Shown: positions 16,141-24,247 of the stretch, piece by piece | How positions within the stretch are numbered: position 1 is the stretch's first letter | Layout: every line of letters begins with the position of its first letter | The notes under the pieces: model-generated | Database searches by the model: none | Told to the model about the DNA's origin: nothing | Seen by the model: the letters and a program-made list of their open reading frames with translations, nothing else | From: JBGPHT01 sp041484525 | GTDB lineage: Bacteria; Acidobacteriota; Terriglobia; Bryobacterales; Bryobacteraceae | Length of the DNA stretch: 64,000 bases | Direction of reading: 5' to 3' | Assembly (NCBI GenBank): GCA_041484525.1 | Contig: JBGPHT010000001.1 | Span: forward strand, 1 to 64,000 | Position numbers and translations under genes: made by a program

Positions 16141-16429
16141 TACTCCGGCCGACTAGTCACCGCCCGGAACAGATCGTCGGTCGCATTCAGCACCACCCAG
16201 CGCAGCCGCTGCGGCAAATCCGGATGCGCCGCCAGAAACTGCCTCACCGTAGCCGCCGCCTCGGGCGATCGCTGGCCGCTCATAGTATTATTCCGGCCGA
16301 CTAGTCGCCGCCCGGAACAGATCGTCGGCCGCATTCAGCACTACCCAGCGCAGCCGCTGCGGCAACTCCGGATGCGCCGCCAGAAACTGCCTCACCGTAG
16401 CCGCCGCCGCGGGCGATCGCTGGCCGCCC
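16134..16429. repeat. 148-bp tandem direct duplication at the 3' end of the M1 peptidase gene
   Basis: Two adjacent copies (16134-16281 and 16282-16429) both run from ATAGTATTA(C/T)TCCGGCCGAC to GATCGCTGGCCGC with only a handful of differences. The right copy is the true 3' end of the peptidase gene including its TAA stop; the left copy repeats the last ~46 codons and the stop. Most differences are single substitutions, so the duplication is old enough to have diverged a little but recent in evolutionary terms. Confidence 0.9.
16140..16283 (-). pseudogene. Duplicated C-terminal fragment of the M1 peptidase (47 codons)
   Basis: This is the left copy of the tandem duplication. It reads MSGQRSPEAAATVRQFLAAH and ends DLFRAVTSRPE-stop, against GGQRSPAAAATVRQFLAAH ... 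DLFRAATSRPE at the end of the intact gene. An ATG happens to begin it, 5 bases beyond the peptidase stop, so it could be translated by reinitiation, but there is no reason to think it has a role. It lies between the peptidase gene and the PadR promoter, in the same orientation. Confidence 0.8.
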
Positions 16430-18846
16430 AGCGTAGCATCCATCCATCGCTTGGGGAAGAAGATGTCGCCGGTCTTCTGAATCTCCTGCAATAAGTCGAG
16501 CGCCGGCCCCACGAACCGCCTGGACTGCGCTTCCCGCAGCGGATGATTCAAGTAGCGCAGCGATTCCAACACCCACGGCTCATGGCTGCGGTTTTTCACG
16601 TCGCGAAAACGCGCGAACGCCTGCTCGCGCACCGCCGGGTCGGCGGACAGCGCCGGCATCACGAATTCGAAGCGGGCCTTGCGGTCGGGGTTCTGCGTGC
16701 GGTCGCGCTGCGCGGCCAGAATCTGCTGCCATCCCGGCGCTTCCCGCAGCGCCAGATTCAGCGCCATGTCGATTTCGTCCGTCTCGGCGAACGTGAGACC
16801 TTCGATCTTCTCCTCGCGGCTCCACACCCGGCCCAGCCACGCCAGACCGTCGGCCGTCAACGCCACATCGCGGAAGGCGTTGAACCATGCCGATTTCTGG
16901 CTCGAGGTGCGAGCGCGTGCCAGACCGCCGCGCAACAAAGCCTCCAATTCCGGCGCCCGCGCCGTGCGCTGACCGGCTGGTATTTTGTGCCAGAATGCCC
17001 GCGCCATATAAGAAAGGATACGCTGCGTGTTCTGCTCGTCGGTCTCGCGCGGCAGGGCGCGCGCGGCCACGTCCAACAGTTCCGCCGGCTTCACCCGTGC
17101 CTCCAGCAGGTTCTCCCACACGTCCACCCAGGCGCTGCCGCGGGTCAGCGGATCGGGGATTTCCTCCAAATGATCGATCAGGTAGCGCAGCGTCGCGGCG
17201 TCCAGTTTGAAGAGTCCGTACCCGAGGCCGCCGCCGTTCGGAATGACGTACAGAGGCCGCGGCATGCCCTTTGCCTTTTCCACCTCCGTGACAGCGCCGC
17301 TCATGGCGACGTTGTACTGCTCGACGACGCCGGGGAACCCAACGGTGACCTGCAGCCGCTGCGGCCACGCCAGGTTGCGGCCCAGGGAATCGTGCTGGCT
17401 CAGCGTCAGGCTCGCGATCTTGCCATCGGCGCCGATGCGGACTGCGGTGGTGGTCTCCGGCCGCCCTCGTAGTTCCACCCACGCGCGGCTCCACTTTGCC
17501 ACGTGCCCCGGATTGCGGGCCTCAAGGATACTCACCAGGTCGAGCCACGTCGCATTGGCGAACCGGTACTGCTTCAGGTATTCGCGCATGCCTTCGCGGA
17601 ACCCGCGCTCGCCCGCGATCATCTCCAGTTGCCGCATCACGATCGGCGCTTTGTCGTAGATGATCGGACCATAGAGCGATCCGGCTTCGTCCAGATTCGC
17701 CAGTTCCTGGCGGATCGGGTTGGACCCGGCGGTCCGGTCCACTTCATACGCGGCGGGGTAATGAGAGAGAAGAAAGCGCAGCTCGTGGTTGATTTCCGGG
17801 AAGCTCGGGTTCACGATCTTCGCCGCCATGAAGTTGGCCATCACTTCCTTCATCCAGACATCGTTGAACCACCGCATGGTCACCAGGTCGCCGAACCACA
17901 TGTGGGCGGTCTCGTGCGCGATCACGCTGGCGCGTCCCAGCAACTGGCCCTGTGTCGCGGAGAGGTCGAGCATCATGCTGGAGGCGTTGTAGAGGATGGC
18001 GCCCGCGTGCTCCATGCCGCCAAACTGGAACGAGGGGATCAACACGAAATCGAACTTGCCCCACTGGTACGGGATGGCCGTGTACTCTTCGAGCCACGCC
18101 AGGGCGCGCGCGTGCAAGTCGAAAATGGCGTCGCGGTTGCGAGCCACCTTGGCGGCGTCGGTTTCGCGGTGGAACATACGGAAGGTGCGGCCGTTGCGCT
18201 CGGCCGTCTCCACCTGGAACTTGCCTGCGGCGAATGCGAACAGGTAGGTCGCCAGAGGCTGGGTTTCGGCGAACCGCACAACCGCGCGGCCGTTCGCCGT
18301 TTCGCGCCCGGTCTCGGCGCCGTTGGCCGTCACCTGCCACGGAGCGGGAATATCCAGCGTGAGCGAATAGCGCGCCTTCAGGCTGGGCTGGTCGAAGCAG
18401 GGAAACGCGTAATGCGCGCGCGCCGGGACGAACAGCGTGTATAGGAACTCGTCGTTGCGGTTGAGCGATTCGTCTCCGGCCAGGAATTCAATCCGGAGCG
18501 CGTTCTCGCCGGCCCTGGTAGCAGTGGCGGGAAAGATGATGTGTCCATCTACGAAATCGAATGCTATCGACTTTTCCCCTGCCTTGACCGATACGATGCG
18601 CTCCCGCTTCTGTTCGAAGTCGAGCACCACTTGCCGCGGGGCGCGCAACTCGAAGCGCACGGTTTCTGTTCCATGCAGCGCCTCGGCTTTGGACTCGGGT
18701 ATGCGGAACGAGAGTTCGTAGCGCAGCGCTCGGATGTTGGCCGCGCGTTCCGTTGCCAGCGTCTCCGGGATGCCGCGCCCGGGCGACACCATCGCGGCCT
18801 CGGACAAAGGGGCCAGCAACAAGATCAGGAGAGCGGCGTTCGTCAT
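16288..18846 (-). CDS. Exported M1-family zinc aminopeptidase
   Basis: This 852-aa protein is a gluzincin metallopeptidase. A signal peptide (MTNAALLILLLAPLSEAAM) starts at ATG 18846, with GGAG 8 bases upstream. The N-terminal beta domain (YELSFRIPESKAEALHGTET ... YAFPCFDQPSLKARYSLTLD) and the exopeptidase motif GGMEHAG (from 276) precede the zinc site HETAH (311-315) and Glu334, with the standard 18-residue spacing. The C-terminal ~400 residues form the ERAP1-like helical domain. The common GAMEN is here GGMEH, a variation at the substrate N-terminus site worth noting. It likely digests peptides in the periplasm or outside the cell. Its final 148 bp are tandemly duplicated. It runs in the same direction as the PadR-ADOP operon downstream. 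Confidence 0.93.
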   Translation of the reverse strand: MTNAALLILLLAPLSEAAMVSPGRGIPETLATERAANIRALRYELSFRIPESKAEALHGTETVRFELRAPRQVVLDFEQKRERIVSVKAGEKSIAFDFVDGHIIFPATATRAGENALRIEFLAGDESLNRNDEFLYTLFVPARAHYAFPCFDQPSLKARYSLTLDIPAPWQVTANGAETGRETANGRAVVRFAETQPLATYLFAFAAGKFQVETAERNGRTFRMFHRETDAAKVARNRDAIFDLHARALAWLEEYTAIPYQWGKFDFVLIPSFQFGGMEHAGAILYNASSMMLDLSATQGQLLGRASVIAHETAHMWFGDLVTMRWFNDVWMKEVMANFMAAKIVNPSFPEINHELRFLLSHYPAAYEVDRTAGSNPIRQELANLDEAGSLYGPIIYDKAPIVMRQLEMIAGERGFREGMREYLKQYRFANATWLDLVSILEARNPGHVAKWSRAWVELRGRPETTTAVRIGADGKIASLTLSQHDSLGRNLAWPQRLQVTVGFPGVVEQYNVAMSGAVTEVEKAKGMPRPLYVIPNGGGLGYGLFKLDAATLRYLIDHLEEIPDPLTRGSAWVDVWENLLEARVKPAELLDVAARALPRETDEQNTQRILSYMARAFWHKIPAGQRTARAPELEALLRGGLARARTSSQKSAWFNAFRDVALTADGLAWLGRVWSREEKIEGLTFAETDEIDMALNLALREAPGWQQILAAQRDRTQNPDRKARFEFVMPALSADPAVREQAFARFRDVKNRSHEPWVLESLRYLNHPLREAQSRRFVGPALDLLQEIQKTGDIFFPKRWMDATLGGQRSPAAAATVRQFLAAHPELPQRLRWVVLNAADDLFRAATSRPE

Positions 18847-19098
18847 CGGGTCACTCCGCAGGGGCAGTATCGCGATCCTCAAAATCAGGCTAGCGTAGTT
18901 TTGAACCGTCACGCGGCGCTCGTAGGTCTGGCTGGGCCTTTTCGCAACCCGTCGTAGGACTAAAGCTGTGCTTGTGAGGGAGCCGCACGCAGAATCCGCC
19001 GCAACGAGTGCAGTCTTTGCTTCGCCAGATCCTCAGATCCCGCCCGCGTCACCGTTTTCACATGAACGGTACCGCGCGTGCTCTGACATTCCCAAGCC

Positions 19099-19557
19099 AT
19101 GAGGATACATTCAACTACTGCAATTACGGGAGCCGTCTTGACGACCCTCCTCTTCGCCTTCCCCGCCATCGCGCGCGACCACAACGCCCTGAACGGCGCC
19201 TGGACGCTGGTGCCCGCCAGGAGCGATTTTGCCGGACAGTCCGTGGTGCAAACCGGCAGCGTGACGATCGCCGATCGGGAGGGCATCATCATCGTCTCGC
19301 GCAGTTTCGTGTATGAAGGCGCCACCGAGACCTTCTTCTACAGCGACGTCACCGATAGCGAACACAACGCCACCATTCGCACCGGCAAGGACCTCAAGAG
19401 CAAGACTAAATGGGATCACGACGTCCTGAAGGTGACGACCACGCAATCCGGCGCGATCACTCTCGAAAGCTACTCCCTTGCCGCGGATGGCACCATGCTG
19501 GTCAACGTCGTAAGGCCGGATCGCAAGCCCATTACCCTCGTCTTCCAGCACAAATAG
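19099..19557 (+). CDS. Small secreted beta-rich protein, hypothetical
   Basis: This 152-aa protein begins with a signal peptide (MRIHSTTAITGAVLTTLLFA, cleaved near AIARDH). The mature part, NGAWTLVPARSDFAGQSVVQ ... FSYSDVTDSEHNA-like and TKWDHDVLKVTTTQSGAITL, is a run of short strands, reminiscent of lipocalin-like domains of acidobacterial secreted proteins that begin 'LNG.W.L.P..S.F'. The function is unknown. It is transcribed away from the M1 peptidase and lies upstream of the sensor kinase with a 177-bp gap, so it is probably a single transcription unit. Confidence 0.72.
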   Translation: MRIHSTTAITGAVLTTLLFAFPAIARDHNALNGAWTLVPARSDFAGQSVVQTGSVTIADREGIIIVSRSFVYEGATETFFYSDVTDSEHNATIRTGKDLKSKTKWDHDVLKVTTTQSGAITLESYSLAADGTMLVNVVRPDRKPITLVFQHK

Positions 19558-19734
19558 AGCAACTGCGCGGAGGCGAAGCTCGATTCATCGGGCAATTGTG
19601 ACCATATGCGGTCATGTGACGCGTGCGCGTCGATCCTGAAGCCGGGATTTCGCTCTCGTGCCGGATCAACCTGTTGGCACCACTCGTGCACGGGCATCTG
19701 GGCGGCAAGACTACATTCGAAAAGGGAGTACTAC

Positions 19735-21915
19735 ATGGCAAATGGACCGGTGACGGCGGTCATCGCTGGAGCAGATGGCGGCGGTGTGATAGGCGGCGTG
19801 CCCGCGCAACACCACGATCCTGCCATTTTCGAGGATGCCGCAGCCACGGTGGATGTCATCACCGAGGTCCGCCGCGAAGAGGCTCTGCTTAAGACGGGCG
19901 CGCTGCAGAACGCGATTTTCAACAGCGCCAACTTCTCGAGTATCGCCACCGGCGAGAAAGGTGTCATTCAAATATTCAATGTCGGAGCTGAGCGCATGCT
20001 GGGCTACGCGGCTGCCGACGTGGTGAACAAGATCACCCCAGCCGATATCTCCGATCCGCAGGAGGTGATCGCCCGCGCCGCGGCATTGAGCACCGAGCTC
20101 GCCACCACGATCACGCCGGGCTTCCAGGCCCTGGTCTTCAAGGCTTCGCGCGGCATCGAGGACATCTACGAACTGACTTACATCCGCAAGGACGGCAGCC
20201 GCTTTCCGGCTATCGTGTCGGTCACGGCGCTGCGCGACGACCAGGAAGGCATCATCGGCTACCTGTTGATCGGCACCGGCAATTCCGCGCGCAAGCAGGT
20301 CGAAGCCGAGCAGATGAAGCTCGACCAGCGCCTGCGCGACCAGCAGTTCTACACGCGCTCTCTGATCGAATCCAACATTGACGCGCTAATGACCACCGAT
20401 CCGGCCGGCATCATCACCGACGTCAACAAGCAGATGGAGGCGCTCACCGGCTGCACGCGCGACGAGCTGATCGGCGCTCCGTTCAAGAACTACTTCACCG
20501 ATCCGGAGCGGGCCGAGGCGGGTATCAAGCTCATGCTGCGCGAGAAGAAGCTCACCAACTACGAGCTCACCGCTTGCGCCCGGGACGGCCGGACAACCGT
20601 AGTATCCTACAACGCGACCACGTTCTACGACCGAGACAGGAAGCTGCAAGGCGTATTCGCCGCCGCGCGCGACGTCACCGAGCGCAAACGTCTCGACCAG
20701 GAGCTGCAGGAGCAGAACGTCGAGTTGAAGAGAGCCAGGGCCGCGGCCGAAAAAGCCAATCTCGCGAAATCGGATTTCCTTTCCAGCATGAGCCATGAGC
20801 TTCGCTCGCCGCTCAATGCCATCCTCGGATTCGCCCAGCTCATCAATTCCGATTCCCCGCCGCCGACGCCTTCCCAGACGGCAAGCATCGATCAGATTCT
20901 CCACGCGGGATGGTATCTGCTGGAGTTGATCAACGAAATCCTCGATCTCGCGCAGATCGAGTCCGGAAGGCTGGCGCTGTCGCTCGAACCGGCGTCGCTG
21001 GCCGAGGTGATGTTCGAATGCCAGGCCATGATCGAGCCGCAAGGGCAAAAGCGCGGCATCAAAATGACCTTTCCGCAGTTCGACCTCCCTTGCTTTGTGG
21101 ATGCCGATCGGACGCGGTTGAAGCAGGTCCTCATCAACCTTCTCTCCAACGCGATCAAGTACAACCAGCCGAACGGAACGGTGGTTGTGGACGCGAACTG
21201 CGCCCCGGGCAACCCGGCACGCATTCATGTCAGCGTCAAGGACACCGGCGCGGGATTGCCTCCGGACATGCTGATGCAGCTTTTTCAACCGTTCAACCGT
21301 CTCGGACAAGAGAGGAGCACGGAGGAGGGCACGGGCATCGGCCTGGTGATGAGCAAGCGGCTGGTCGAACTGATGGGAGGCGAGATCGGCGTGGAGAGCA
21401 CTGTCGGGTCGGGTAGCGTGTTCTGGTTCGAACTGAACTCGGCTGCCGCACCACAACTTGCCGTAGATCGAGCCGAGGCCGCGGCAAATCCACAAGCGCA
21501 GGTCCCGGGCGGCGCGCCGCTGCGTACGCTGCTCTATGTAGAGGATAACCCGGCTAACCTGAAGTTGATCGAGCAACTGATCGCGCGCCGTCCGGATATG
21601 CGCCTGCTGAGTGCGAGCGACGGAAATCTGGGCATCGAGCTGGCGCGCACCAAACAGCCGGAGGTGATCCTGATGGATATCAATCTGCCGGGCATCGGTG
21701 GTATCGAAGCCTTGAGAATCCTTCGCGCCGGCCCGGCAACGGCGCACATTCCCGTCGTCGCCCTAAGTGCCAATGCAATGCCGCGCGACATCGAGAAGGG
21801 CCTGCAGGCAGGATTCTTCCGGTATCTCACCAAACCGATCAAGGTCAATGAGTTCATGCAAACGCTGGACGTAGCGCTGGAATTCGCTCGACAGGAGGCC
21901 GGCCGCGCCAGATGA
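19735..21915 (+). CDS. Cytoplasmic PAS-PAS hybrid histidine kinase with C-terminal receiver
   Basis: A 726-aa sensor kinase starts at ATG 19735 with GGGAG 7 bases upstream. There is no membrane segment, so it senses internal signals. Residues ~50-185 and ~203-318 are PAS/PAC modules (GVIQIFNVGAERMLGYAAAD; GIITDVNKQMEALTGCTRDE). A coiled linker leads to the dimerisation domain with phospho-acceptor His354 in SSMSHELRSPLNAILGFAQL, followed by the ATPase domain (N-box with Asn472, DTGAGLPPDM, GTGIGLVMSKRL). A receiver domain (598-715) has VEDN, phospho-acceptor Asp648 in LMDINLPG, and Lys700. Just 15 bp downstream is a REC-PP2C gene, so the two form one phosphorelay unit. The hybrid form suggests intramolecular phosphotransfer. 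Confidence 0.93.
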   Translation: MANGPVTAVIAGADGGGVIGGVPAQHHDPAIFEDAAATVDVITEVRREEALLKTGALQNAIFNSANFSSIATGEKGVIQIFNVGAERMLGYAAADVVNKITPADISDPQEVIARAAALSTELATTITPGFQALVFKASRGIEDIYELTYIRKDGSRFPAIVSVTALRDDQEGIIGYLLIGTGNSARKQVEAEQMKLDQRLRDQQFYTRSLIESNIDALMTTDPAGIITDVNKQMEALTGCTRDELIGAPFKNYFTDPERAEAGIKLMLREKKLTNYELTACARDGRTTVVSYNATTFYDRDRKLQGVFAAARDVTERKRLDQELQEQNVELKRARAAAEKANLAKSDFLSSMSHELRSPLNAILGFAQLINSDSPPPTPSQTASIDQILHAGWYLLELINEILDLAQIESGRLALSLEPASLAEVMFECQAMIEPQGQKRGIKMTFPQFDLPCFVDADRTRLKQVLINLLSNAIKYNQPNGTVVVDANCAPGNPARIHVSVKDTGAGLPPDMLMQLFQPFNRLGQERSTEEGTGIGLVMSKRLVELMGGEIGVESTVGSGSVFWFELNSAAAPQLAVDRAEAAANPQAQVPGGAPLRTLLYVEDNPANLKLIEQLIARRPDMRLLSASDGNLGIELARTKQPEVILMDINLPGIGGIEALRILRAGPATAHIPVVALSANAMPRDIEKGLQAGFFRYLTKPIKVNEFMQTLDVALEFARQEAGRAR

Positions 21916-21930
21916 ATCGGGGCGAAGACC

Positions 21931-23154
21931 ATGGTCAGCTCAGCCGGCATTCTGAACGCCAGAATCCTGGTAGTTGACGATAAGGATGCCAATGTCCGTC
22001 TGCTGGAGGGCATGCTTCGCATCGCGGGCTATACTTCCATCGAGTCGACGACCGATCCGGGCGAGGTCTGCGGGCTTCACCGCAAGAAGCGCTACAGCCT
22101 GATCCTGCTCGATCTCCAGATGCCCGTAATGGACGGATTCCAGGTGATGGAAGGCCTGAAGGAAATCGAGGAGGACGGCTATCTTCCGGTTCTCGCGATC
22201 ACCGCGCAGCCGGATCTCAAGCTGCGGGCGCTCGAAGCCGGCGCCAAGGATTTTGTCAGCAAACCGTTCGACCTGGCCGAGCTGCGCGCGCGCGTTCACA
22301 ACATTCTGGAAGTGCGCCTGCTGCACCTGGAAACGAAGAACTACAGCGAGGTTCTGGAGGGGACGGTCCGGGAACTCGAGACGAGCCGCGAGGTGATTCG
22401 TCTTAAGAGCCTGGAGGAGCGAACGAGGAACGAGCAGGAATTGGCATTGGCGCAGGAAACTCAGGAAAGCCTGCTGCCCCGGTGCCTGCCCCAGTTCGAG
22501 AACTTTCGCATCCATGCTTATAACAGTCCCACGCGCTATGTCGGAGGCGATTTCTACGATTTCCTGCAACTTAGTTCAGGGGAATGGGTGGGGGTTCTGG
22601 CGGATGTTTCCGGGAAGGGGATGCCGGCAGCCCTGTTGAGTTCGATGGTGCTGGGCGCTCTCAGCATGGAATTTCGCTCCAGCACTCAGCCGCACGAGGT
22701 CTTGAACCGGGTGAACCAGCTCCTTTGTGAAAAATCTCTTCCGTTCCAGTTCGTTACGCTCTTTCTCTTTGTCCTGAGCCCGCATGGCAGGGGACAATTC
22801 ATCAGCGCGGGACATAATCCGGCCTATTTATTCCGCTCTGCCACGGGAAAGATCGAGGAGTTGGTCTCTGACGCCCACTTCCTGGGGATGTTCGAATTCG
22901 CGTCTTATCCATCCTGCCCGTTTCGTCTCGAGAAAGGGGACATTCTGGTGGTGTATTCCGACGGCCTTACGGACGCGCAAAACCAGCGGGAAGAAATGTT
23001 CGGAGAGGAAAGACTGCTGGAAATCATTCGGCAGGAGGCCCCGGCGGGAAGTCACGCGCTCGAGCAGCGGTTCTTGAAAGCCATCGAGGAATTCACTCAG
23101 GGCGCGCTGCAAACCGATGACATCACCTTCGTGGTGGTTGAAAAATGTCAGTGA
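21931..23154 (+). CDS. Response regulator with PP2C-type (RsbU/SpoIIE) phosphatase output
   Basis: This 407-aa protein couples a receiver domain to a serine phosphatase. Residues 10-127 are the receiver (VVDDKDA, phospho-acceptor Asp61 in LLDLQMPVMDGF, Lys111). A coiled-coil linker (~130-185, ETKNYSEVLEGTVRELETSR) ends in ETQESLLP, the usual entry to this phosphatase class. The PP2C domain has the metal ligands in GGDFYD (205-210), DVSGKG (225-230), DGLTD (344-348) and TDDIT (395-399). Such proteins dephosphorylate anti-sigma-factor antagonists. No antagonist or anti-sigma gene is in this window, so the target is elsewhere. It is in an operon with the hybrid kinase, its likely phosphodonor. 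A 6-bp hairpin follows its stop. Confidence 0.93.
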   Translation: MVSSAGILNARILVVDDKDANVRLLEGMLRIAGYTSIESTTDPGEVCGLHRKKRYSLILLDLQMPVMDGFQVMEGLKEIEEDGYLPVLAITAQPDLKLRALEAGAKDFVSKPFDLAELRARVHNILEVRLLHLETKNYSEVLEGTVRELETSREVIRLKSLEERTRNEQELALAQETQESLLPRCLPQFENFRIHAYNSPTRYVGGDFYDFLQLSSGEWVGVLADVSGKGMPAALLSSMVLGALSMEFRSSTQPHEVLNRVNQLLCEKSLPFQFVTLFLFVLSPHGRGQFISAGHNPAYLFRSATGKIEELVSDAHFLGMFEFASYPSCPFRLEKGDILVVYSDGLTDAQNQREEMFGEERLLEIIRQEAPAGSHALEQRFLKAIEEFTQGALQTDDITFVVVEKCQ

Positions 23155-23159
23155 GGAGA

Positions 23160-23182
23160 AGGGGCGATGGCTGGTAGCCCCT
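23160..23182 (+). terminator. Possible terminator after the kinase/phosphatase operon
   Basis: AGGGGC (23160-23165) pairs with GCCCCT (23177-23182) around an 11-nt loop, beginning 5 bases after the phosphatase stop. No T-run follows, so it would be a weak or factor-assisted terminator. Confidence 0.35.
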
Positions 23183-23540
23183 CGCCAACGTGCCGCCATT
23201 GTGCGCCGCCGGTTCGGGCAAGCACGATCGGAAGCTAAGAACGTGTGTCGTATTCCTCGATCCGGGTTGCGGAGACTCCGGGCTTTACGGAGATCCGTGC
23301 AGGCCTTCCGCCCAATCGCCTCTTCGTCCGCCGATCGTTCTGTGCGTTTCTCTCCGCGGCTCGGCGGTGAATATGTCCTTTCGGTCTGAGCAGGCGCCTC
23401 GCTAGCTCCAGTCGCACGGCGCGGAATCTGCCACGGTAAGGTTCCTGGCAAATCTGCCGATAAGGATACATAGAAGGTTGAAGGAGTATTGGCGCTGCTC
23501 CTGCAGCACAGCACCCCGCGGCCGGCCCGAGAACAATGGA
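23183..23540. other. Intergenic region before the cupredoxin operon, no gene seen
   Basis: I find no credible gene here. It must contain the promoter for the three-gene unit starting at 23541. A repeated AATCTGCC, at about 23428 and 23453, lies within 110 bases of that start and could be a regulator site, but the match is short. Confidence 0.4.
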
Positions 23541-24245
23541 ATGCGTCCACGAATCGAACGCCAAATCCTTGCGCTGTTCCTGAGTCTCATGGCCGTGCAG
23601 GCGGCTGATATCCAGGGCCTCATAGTCATTAAACATAAGCTCACCCGAAGGTCCGTCACGGCGCCCGCAGGATCATATCAACGTGGACGAGCCGTCGAGC
23701 TTGACTCGGCCGGAGTCGATGATCCTCTATCCTACGAACGCGCCCATGTGGCGATCTACTTGGACGGTGAACTCTCTTCAGCGCCGTCCGCCGCGACAAT
23801 CGAGCAGCGGAATCGGGCGTTCTTCCCCGACATGGTCTTGATTCCGGCTGGTTCTACGGTTTCATTCCCCAATCTGGACGTGATTTTCCACAATGTCTTT
23901 TCGCTATCCGCACCCAAGACGTTCGACTTGGGCAACTATTCAAGAGGTCAAACGCGAACTGTCATTTTCCCCAAACCCGGTATCGTATTTGTGAACTGCC
24001 GTCTGCACCCCAACATGTCGGCGGTGATCGTCGTAAGTCCCAACTCAGTGGCAACCATGGCCGGGCGGGATGGCCGGTTCGTGTTGCCGGGCGTGCCGCC
24101 TGGGAGGCATATGGTAGTAGCCTGGCACAAAGCGGCCGGGTTCTTTCGCCAGAGCGTGCAAGTAGGACCGGGCGGGGCTGCCAACGTACAGTTCTTCATA
24201 CCGATCGAAGAGGGCGGCCGTCCGCAGTCCGTCGCGCAAAGGTAA
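23541..24245 (+). CDS. Periplasmic cupredoxin-domain protein ('methylamine utilization protein'-like)
   Basis: This 234-aa exported protein has a signal peptide (MRPRIERQILALFLSLMAVQ, cleaved after AA). The central domain (~95-165) is a cupredoxin: IPAGSTVSFPNLDVIFHNVF places His117, and FVNCRLHPNM gives Cys153, His156 and Met159, the full ligand set of a type-1 copper site. The last ~70 residues resemble a carboxypeptidase-regulatory fold (MAGRDGRFVLPGVPPGRHMV). Proteins of this layout are often annotated as methylamine utilization proteins, but no amine dehydrogenase genes are near. It is followed 2 bp on by an HD-GYP receptor and then an outer-membrane barrel, so I infer it works in redox or copper sensing with them. 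The frame opens further upstream, but ATG 23541 fits the signal peptide. Confidence 0.82.
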   Translation: MRPRIERQILALFLSLMAVQAADIQGLIVIKHKLTRRSVTAPAGSYQRGRAVELDSAGVDDPLSYERAHVAIYLDGELSSAPSAATIEQRNRAFFPDMVLIPAGSTVSFPNLDVIFHNVFSLSAPKTFDLGNYSRGQTRTVIFPKPGIVFVNCRLHPNMSAVIVVSPNSVATMAGRDGRFVLPGVPPGRHMVVAWHKAAGFFRQSVQVGPGGAANVQFFIPIEEGGRPQSVAQR

Positions 24246-24247
24246 AC

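Noticed and set aside
23541..24245. Methylamine dehydrogenase pathway assignment for the cupredoxin protein
   Set aside because: No mau genes are nearby and the neighbours are signalling and barrel proteins; only the copper fold is supported.
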